Positions 57,962-64,000 of a stretch of DNA of 64,000 bases are shown in pieces (within the stretch, counting starts at the first letter, position 1; each line of letters starts with the position of its first letter). The translations under genes were made by a program, and so were the position numbers. Source of the stretch: Sipunculus nudus (Eukaryota; Annelida; Sipuncula; Golfingiida; Sipunculidae); contig CM049318.1 in the NCBI GenBank assembly GCA_026874595.1, positions 41,706,456 through 41,770,455 on the forward strand, given 5' to 3'. Below the pieces are notes generated by a model. That model was not told where the DNA came from. It worked only from the letters and a program-made list of their open reading frames with translations, and did not search any database.

Positions 57962-60884
57962 TAATTTGCCACGTTATTATGTAAAGAATACTTTATCCAC
58001 AGGTGCGTGAATCTCAATTAAAAAAAGAAGATTGTGTCTCTTTGAATAAGATAATGGTTCCATGTAAATATAAACTACTTATCGTCTGAAGCTTAGGAAA
58101 TTGCAGAAACTCGAAAAGGAACAGAACTTCGTATGGAATGATATGACTTAATTAGGCCGACTCTTGGTATCTCATAGATCAACTGATCTCATGTCGTTAT
58201 AAATAGCCTGCCCGTTTTTGTGCACCATTCAAACGGAAAAAGTGTAAGTTATTAGTGAAGTATAAAGAGTATTCGAATTTAATTGGAACTTATCTAACAT
58301 TATGAGACGATATATCATATAAGTATGCTTTGAAATTGTCATAAGAAATGCCAGTTTATGATAAATAACACATAGAAAGACAGATTTACGTTATGTTTAT
58401 GGAACTGAATAAAAAAAGTCGCAATCCAACGGTGTCTGAAGAAGCGGCAACACATAAAGGGGCTAATTCCTGAATATGACGTCTTGTGACTAAAGATAAT
58501 CCCTTGAAGCTTTAATTATATAAGCTAGAAAACGTCCATCACACCACAGGTAGTTCACTTTCTTTATATCCAAGTGTTTGTAACATGTGGGGATCCACAT
58601 AAGGTCGAATGGTTTTTCTATTGGATAACACTGGCGCATGTACCACATAGATAAACACTCTTAAACATCACGTCACAGAGTCCTTATAGAAACTTTTTTC
58701 AACTGGAATCGCCTAATGCTCATTTATATGTACAAAAAGTAAGCCAGAAAACAAATCAATTATATAGATTAAGCAGACTAATAGCTAGCTTTAATCCAAA
58801 GTAATACAGCATCCTTAAAGTCCCCCTCAGAATGACGTAAAATTTGATCACAAGCGACATCAGAACTGAGTATATAAGAGATAAACAAGGATTACATAAT
58901 TCCTCGTTTCTATAAATACCTCATATCTACAAGACACATTCGATGTTGGCCAGATACAGAGTCAACCCAATTAAAGATTTTCCAGTAAATATAAAAAAAA
59001 ACTATATTGGCCTACAACACACCCTGCCATCTTGCACGTATCAATGTGACCATTCATTATGTAAAAATGTGGCCGTGACCTTGTAGAATGTTTGTTTGCA
59101 ACGTTTTTTCTGGGTAACAACCTGAACCATAGAGTATCTATGAGACTCCTTTGGTTTCAGTTATGTTCTAAATTTAAATGGATTCTTTATTTAAATTGCA
59201 ATATATCAACATGTTAATATGATAGTTTTCTTATGTGTTTTTGTCCTGGTACATAGATGTTGATGTAAACAATTCAACTAATATATTATTCCGGTCAAAA
59301 TTAATTTTATTGTTATATTTATCACTGTATTTTGTCTGCTATATGAACGCTATTTGTACAATCAAAATAAGATGTAAAGTATACATCTATACATATATAA
59401 TTAATATTCGATGTACTTTTTACATAAATGGATTTCTTATAATTTACTGCTCATGATGTTTTGAATGCATTTATTTTAAACTGTTTGATAACGTTAGGAC
59501 ACGTTGTTTGTGTTTGATGTCTTACTCGTTGTACAAAACATGTCCCTGTCGAACTAAGGGTCTGAGGCCTTACATCTCTGAATAACATGTAACCATCTCA
59601 CTCATGCGTATTTGATGTATGAAGATAACGCACGCTGTTTTTGTGTTACGGTTTGAAGCGAGTAAATAGACCTGTAGCTTGTGGACGCGACAAGAGGGTT
59701 AATATGACCATAGCTCCTACCAAAGGGTTAACTGACCATAGCATAGGCGCTTTGAGAGAATGGCTGACAATTGTAAAACTACCCGTTTTACTTTAAGACA
59801 TTTCAGTAATAATCTCGCTCTGTGATTCAACCAAAGGATTCAATCACTGCAGATGCGTTATAGACAAAGCGAGAGACCGATTAATTTAAATCATGCCCAT
59901 GCAGTGCGCACCTGCCTCTAAATTAATGCCTATTTCTGTCCTGATATGACGGTAAATTTTAACAACTCGACAGAAATCCACAATTTTCTTTGGGTCTTGC
60001 GTAAAAAAGTACCATAGTCCGCCATCTTGTTCTAAATTCGGCAAACAAGTAACTTTTCTCTAGACAAGGCAAGATGAATTGCTTAACTACTTCAGTATTA
60101 AATTTTCAAAAAGATGTATAAAAGATAATGATTAGCCTTACAGGCAGCTGTGTTTATGAACGACTGTATTAATGAATGCCAGATCTGTAACAGTTACTTT
60201 CAATTGCAATCACAAAGGATGCTAAGTTTATTGTCTCGAATTCACTCAAAGCCTGACAGTTTAATATTTATATCTACTCTATATTTTAGTGTTGTTATGA
60301 CAGTGCTGGTTGCTCCACTTCTTTTTCGTAGTCAAGCAAATTGTGTCACATTTTCTTAATTTTTATTTAAAGACAAAATATACACTGGATCAAAAGAATT
60401 CCCGAAAGACAAATTTAAGTGTTAATAATTTTAAGTAATTACAATTTAAGAGTGAAATTTGAACCCGCCATGAGCACGATAAATTTCTATAGTTAACTTG
60501 GCGTTTACTAGCTTGCTCATATGGCTAGCCCGGCGTAAGCTGTGTTTACCTGTTCAGAAAGGTAGTGTAGTCGTTTATGAAGATGAAAAACTCGCTTACA
60601 TGTGACACTTTCATACACCGCAACGCAGGCATTGCATACACAGTGTTTACAGCAAAACACACCGTTAGCCTATTCACATAAGTGTGAGACTTTTGTATTC
60701 CTCAGACCCAAACCAACATGAACCTCTAGATCGAAATCGCATCAATATGCACACAAACAAATATAAAATGATAGCTGATAAAATCCGGTAACTGGGCCTT
60801 TTCTCGGGGATGGGGGATGTACTAAATAAGATGAAGAATGTTGGCTCAATATTTTAATGCTTAAAGTTAAAATAATATTTTCAG
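57962..60884. other. No gene recognised
   Basis: Strongly AT-rich. Frames of up to 73 codons (59235-59456) are tyrosine- and isoleucine-rich, as AT-rich DNA gives by chance. Confidence 0.45.
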
Positions 60885-60998
60885 ATTTCCAGTTGGATAC
60901 TGTCTCAACAAGATATGTTCACAAATTTTACTGCTGTTTTGTGGCGCTGTGCTCGTCGCAAGAAATTCATACATCGGTATGTTTACCTTGAAGACCTG
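60885..60998 (+). CDS. Candidate internal exon of an unknown gene
   Basis: AATAATATTTTCAG ends at 60884 and the donor CTG|GTGAGT begins at 60999, enclosing exactly 38 open codons in phase 0-0. The peptide includes SQQDMFTNFTAVLWRC and KKFIHRYVYLEDL. It has balanced composition and a more codon-like GC content than its surroundings. The RRKK...HRYVYL pattern is faintly like the start of PH domains in Rho GEFs, but I cannot assign a family. The next 1.6 kb is minisatellite, which would then be intronic. No partner exon was confirmed. Confidence 0.3.
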
Positions 60999-61159
60999 GT
61001 GAGTGATGATATTAACATTTGCGAACCAGAATGGGACGCGGGTGCTTTCGGATTCTCGAAGATCTTTGACTGTTTAAATATATTATTACTGTTAGACATA
61101 AAGAGGATAGATTGATGTAAGAAAGATACGAAAATAATTTTAATGTATGTTTTAAAGCA

Positions 61160-62800
61160 AGAATAATGTAAGAAATAATGTGTTTTGTAGGGACAAAATG
61201 ATGTATTCAAGGAGGGTAACCACCTAAAGTAATGAATACTGTGTTTTGTAGGGACTAAAAGATGTATTTAAGGAGGGTAACCACCTAAAGTAATGAATAC
61301 TGTGTTTTGTAGGGACTAAATGATGTATTTAAGGAGGGTAACCACCTAAAGTAATGAATACTGTGTTTTGTAGGGACTGAATGATGTATTTAAGGAGGGT
61401 AAGCACCTAAAGTAATGAATACTGTGTTTTGTAGGGACTAAATGATGTATTTAAGGAGGGTAAGCACCTAAAGTAATGAATACTGTGTTTTGTAGGGACT
61501 AAATGATGTATTTAAGGAGGGTAACCACCTAAAGTAATGAATACTGTGTTTTGTAGGGACAAAATGGTGTATTTAAGGAGGGTAACCACCTAAAGTAATG
61601 AATACTGTGTTTTGTAGGGACAAAATGATGTATTTAAGGAGGGTAACCACCTAAAGTAATGAATACTGTGTTTTGTAGGGACTAAATGGTGTATTTAAGG
61701 AGGGTAACCACCTAAAGTAATGAATACTGTGTTTTGTAGGGACTAAATGGTGTATTTAAGGAGGGTAACCACCTAAAGTAATGAATACTGTGTTTTGTAG
61801 GGACTAAATGGTGTATTTTAGGAGGGTAACCACCTAAAGTAATGAATACTGTGTTTTGTAGGGACTAAATGGTGTATTTAAGGAGGGTTACCACCTAAAG
61901 TAATGAATACTGTGTTTTGTAGGGACTAAATGATGTATTTAAGGAGGGTAACCACCTAAAGTAATGAATACTGTGTTTTGTGGGGACTAAATGATGTATT
62001 TAAGGAGGGTAACCACCTAAAGTAATGAATACTGTGTTTTGTAGGGACTAGATGATGTATTTAAGGAGGGTAACCACCTAAAGTAATGAATACTGTGTTT
62101 TGTAGGGACTAAATGATGTATTTAAGGAGGGTAACCACCTAAAGTAATGAATACTGTGTTTTGTGGGGACTAAATGATGTATTTAAGGAGGGTAACCACC
62201 TAAAGTAATGAATACTGTGTTTTGTAGGGACTAAATGATGTATTTAAGGAGGGTAACCACCTAAAGTAATGAATACTGTGTTTTGTGGGGACTAAATGAT
62301 GTATTTAAGGAGGGTAACCACCTAAAGTAATGAATACTGTGTTTTGTGGGGACTAAATGATGTATTTAAGGAGGGTAACCACCTAAAGTAATGAATACTG
62401 TGTTTTGTAGGGACTAAATGATGTATTTAAGGAGGGTAACCACCTAAAGTAATGAATACTGTGTTTTGTAGGGACTAAATGATGTTTTTAAGGAGGGTAA
62501 CCACCTAAAGTAATGAATACTGTGTTTTGTAGGGACTAAATGATGTATTTAAGGAGGGTAACCACCTAAAGTAATGAATACTGTGTTTTGTAGGGACTAA
62601 ATGATGTATTTAAGGAGGGTAACCACCTAAAGTAATGAATACTGTGTTTTGTGGGGACTAAATGATGTATTTAAGGAGGGTAACCACCTAAAGTAATGAA
62701 TACTGTGTTTTGTGGGGACTAAATGATGTATTTAAGGAGGGTAACCACCTAAAGTAAGGAAAAGTGTGGTTTGTTGGGACTTTAAATGATGTATTTAAAG
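61160..62800. repeat. 61-bp minisatellite, about 27 copies
   Basis: The unit runs from TAAATGATGTATTTAAGGAG through GGTAACCACCTAAAGTAATG to AATACTGTGTTTTGTAGGGAC at exact 61-bp spacing. Copies are nearly identical. Variant bases (GATGTA/GGTGTA, GTAGGG/GTGGGG, TAACC/TAAGC) cluster in runs, pointing to local amplification. Stops occur in all forward frames. Confidence 0.95.
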
Positions 62801-63636
62801 TAAAAAAAAACACTTAAAAATTTCATATTTTATATACTGATTATTCTGCGGACTTACTTTGAAGTGTATATCTGTGGTGTCGTTGACAAATTCCATGGGA
62901 AAATTCTGGGTCTTTGATGTAAAGGGCACCGGAAGTTGTCAGAGTTTTGGATTAAAGAAATCATGTAAACCACATGTGTATGTAAAGGCCTGTAACGCAA
63001 ACAATTCTTATTTTATTATTCTTTCTTGGGTATCGTTACAGCTCCTAAGTAATTTAGTCGGAGAGTTTACCCTTTAAAGCTTGGTCAGACCACGATATTA
63101 GGCGTTCAGGGTGAGAACGTGCAATAACATATAACGCACTATGCCGTTGTGTTGACTCAGCTGAGATACAATTGTAACTTAATGTTCAGTATGTATGAAA
63201 ATATTGGCACTTAATCTCGAGAAAACCAGATAATTGTTACCTCCACCAGTTTTTGTTTACTGCCTGGCAAGGCATGATGGGAAGGCTTAGGAGGGTCATT
63301 TCTTGGGCGACTCTATGGGGATCTATGAGGTACCACCATCTATCGAGTATCTTTGGGTAATCTGCATAGGTCCCACTTTTAATTTGCATGAGATTCTCAT
63401 TTGTTGTGTCGATTCAGAGGAGAAACTCTCCCCAACACGTGTTCCGACTCCATTCCTGAAAGGAGGCTTAATGTTCGGGCTACCATATGTGCTGCCTTTT
63501 GCTTGATTTGTTCAACTCTTTCGCTGCTACTTTACATCATAATAATTTGCGATGAAGATGGCCGAAGTTACAGCTATCTTAAAATCGCCAGATCCATTCT
63601 CAGTGGCTCCAGGCTAGCCGCATGTGCCGTGGGCGA
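62801..63636. other. No gene recognised
   Basis: A continuous frame from about 63401 to 63706 includes a hydrophobic run (TICAAFCLICSTLSLLLY), but only its 3' part is considered as a possible exon. Confidence 0.4.
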
Positions 63637-63693
63637 GATGGACACGAACCTTCCTAAATTATATGGACGCATCTGGTTACATGGAATTCTCCA
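63637..63693 (+). CDS. Weak candidate first coding exon
   Basis: An ATG in good context (GCGAGATGG) opens a 19-codon frame (MDTNLPKLYGRIWLHGILQ) that runs into a strong donor, CTCCAAG|GTAAGG. An upstream AAGATGGCC at about 63556 opens a separate 19-codon frame closed by TAG, like an upstream ORF. The region is GC-richer than average. No promoter was recognised and no downstream exon lies within the window. Confidence 0.2.
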
Positions 63694-63816
63694 AGGTAAG
63701 GCATAAAGCTATCTTACTATAAGAGACTATATTTCGCTTCAGTTTCCAAACCACGAAAATTCTGATTTAAGTTTTACCCAGATGCTTACCAAACTTGATT
63801 AGGGCGTTGGTGTAAA

Positions 63817-64000
63817 TATAGCCGGACTCATGATCGAGAGGCGTGAGTTCGAATCCCGATCAGATCCCCCACTGTGCCTAGACCCTTGGGCAAGGTCCCA
63901 ACCGCAAGTGTGCCTCTGTCCACCAAGCATTAGAAATGGGTACCTGTAAATACTAGTAAGGTAACTTGCAATGGACTAGCATCTCATCCAGGAGTTCAAC
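63817..64000 (+). mobile_element. tRNA-derived SINE, runs off the window end
   Basis: A box B-like GAGTTCGAATCCCG lies at about 63845. It is followed by a body with CTTGGGCAAGGTCCC, CCTCTGTCCACC and AAATGGGTACCTG. Those words resemble a conserved central SINE domain widespread in invertebrates. It ends at the window edge near CATCTCATCCAGGAG, so tail and duplication cannot be judged. Confidence 0.6.

Noticed and set aside
61160-62800. CRISPR array
   Set aside because: Copies are contiguous with no unique spacers, and the genome is animal-like.
32400-62800. Telomere-proximal TTAGGG array
   Set aside because: No run of TTAGGG or CCCTAA was seen despite the minisatellite density.

Overview
The window reads as intergenic and intronic DNA of an AT-rich animal genome. 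It is most likely a marine lophotrochozoan such as a mollusc. That is inference from the repeat types: hAT-like MITEs with GGGGCGGATCCAG ends, a Tx1/L1-like LINE relic, a SINE with a conserved invertebrate-type body, TRIM and LTR elements, long (AT)n tracts and many minisatellites. There are no bacterial operons and no complete protein gene. Nearly all ATG-to-stop frames are under 150 codons, and the longer ones lie inside tandem repeats or transposons. Four short stretches could be exons or exon relics (38110-38220, 52641-52688, 60885-60998, 63637-63693), all at low confidence.

Layout. 1-10.3 kb is transposon-rich: a short hAT-like MITE, two inverted-repeat elements, a trimeric TRIM retrotransposon (4767-5442), a SINE, a LINE C-terminal relic, a 1.2-kb non-autonomous hAT-like element with GATTAC-rich ends, a double hairpin and a palindromic MITE. 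10-22 kb is sparse, holding a TRIM solo LTR, a GC-rich unclassified repeat, a decayed 'aataatgaggcatgag' repeat field and simple repeats. 22-30 kb carries an 891-bp solo LTR, a second TRIM and an inverted copy of the large LTR beside it. 32-63 kb is a minisatellite belt of eight main arrays, with units of 54, 24, 43, 50, 33, 51, 29 and 61 bp. One of them is split by a third large LTR.

The strongest find is the TRIM family. It has LTRs of about 157 bp, a 114-bp non-coding interior with an exact 18-nt tRNA-Pro primer-binding site and a polypurine tract, and a 4-bp target-site duplication. Inside each LTR there are tRNA-like Pol III A and B boxes. This parallels plant Cassandra TRIMs, whose LTRs carry 5S rRNA sequence, but here the module looks tRNA-derived. 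Three loci are present: a trimer, a degenerate LTR-interior-LTR element and a solo LTR.
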